Assembly (NCBI GenBank): GCA_047638515.1
Contig: JBLIME010000017.1
Location: forward strand, 1 to 21,163
From: CANLBN01 sp047638515
Lineage (GTDB): Bacteria; Pseudomonadota; Gammaproteobacteria; Pseudomonadales; Cellvibrionaceae
Reading direction: 5' to 3'
DNA: 21,163 nucleotides
Shown here: positions 20,994 to 21,163 of the stretch, in pieces
Layout of the letters: the number at the start of each line of letters is the position of its first letter
Position numbering within the stretch: the first letter of the stretch is position 1
Program-made: the position numbers and the translations under genes
The notes under the pieces: generated by a model
Seen by the model: only the letters and a program-made list of their open reading frames with translations
What the model was told of the DNA's origin: nothing
Database searches by the model: none

Positions 20994-21163
20994 TTACAAA
21001 TAGATGCTTCTGCCGCCGTCGACCGCCAATATTTGCCCCGTTATGTAGGGGGCCTGTGTGACAAAAAATACAACAGTTTTGGCAATATCGGCAGTAGTAC
21101 CCTCGCGCTCCAAGGGTACCTGGGCCAAAATGCGTTGTTTTTCTTGACTGGTATGCTCAGCTG
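20994..21163 (-). CDS. folM: FolM-like SDR pteridine reductase, C-terminal end (cut by window)
   Basis: The last 55 residues of a short-chain dehydrogenase, entering from the right edge. It reads AEHTSQEKQRILAQVPLERE, GTTADIAKTVVFFVTQAPYI, then TGQILAVDGGRSIYL and a stop. PLEREGTTADIAKTV and YITGQILAVDGGRS are the standard SDR C-terminal motifs, and the GGRS-x-x-L ending is typical of FolM/pteridine reductases that make tetrahydromonapterin. It is convergent with folK with a 70-base gap. FolM is an inference from the ending and from the adjacent folate genes; a general 3-oxoacyl-ACP-reductase-type SDR is possible. Confidence 0.75.
   Translation of the reverse strand, partial: AEHTSQEKQRILAQVPLEREGTTADIAKTVVFFVTQAPYITGQILAVDGGRSIYL

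Overview
The window looks like a chromosomal segment of a marine-type gammaproteobacterium. The right half carries the classic core cluster rpsU - yqeY - dnaG - rpoD (all minus strand) next to divergent tsaD - folB - folK. All five sigma-70 and primase landmarks are intact. The left half is AT-rich accessory DNA with several decayed genes. Gene-family calls come from motifs and remembered family sequences; no database search was run.

Layout. Positions 1-2900 hold a copper/silver block on the plus strand: the 3' half of a CusA-type RND pump, then copC and copD. Positions 2900-3660 hold no intact gene. Positions 3680-5352 form a GC-richer foreign block: a short-chain dehydrogenase pseudogene in three frames, an intact quinone oxidoreductase, and an lspA tail fragment on the opposite strand. 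Positions 5471-6121 encode an orphan protein that I read tentatively as an FtsZ GTPase-domain relic without the GTP-binding signature. Positions 6343-9037 (minus strand) look like integron gene cassettes: a split-zinc-ribbon membrane protein, a TauE/SafE permease gene with one nonsense codon, and a three-ORF module ending in a predicted PD-(D/E)XK nuclease. Two attC-like palindromes separate them. About 1 kb without genes follows, then a tRNA with anticodon CAU, probably the lysidine-modified Ile2 tRNA, whose 3' end faces the accessory DNA.

Positions 10225-20923 are core: rpoD, dnaG, a plus-strand ABC exporter gene preceded by about 1.2 kb of apparently non-coding DNA, yqeY, rpsU with a clear terminator and promoter, then tsaD, folB and folK with overlapping ends. 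The C-terminal end of a FolM-like reductase converges on folK at the right edge, so folate/pterin functions are grouped here.

The most interesting items are the cassette-borne nuclease module, the FtsZ-like relic, the attC-like sites with the nonsense-mutated TauE gene, two sets of mutually exclusive hairpins, and a FolK that appears to lack conserved Trp/Arg residues of the family.
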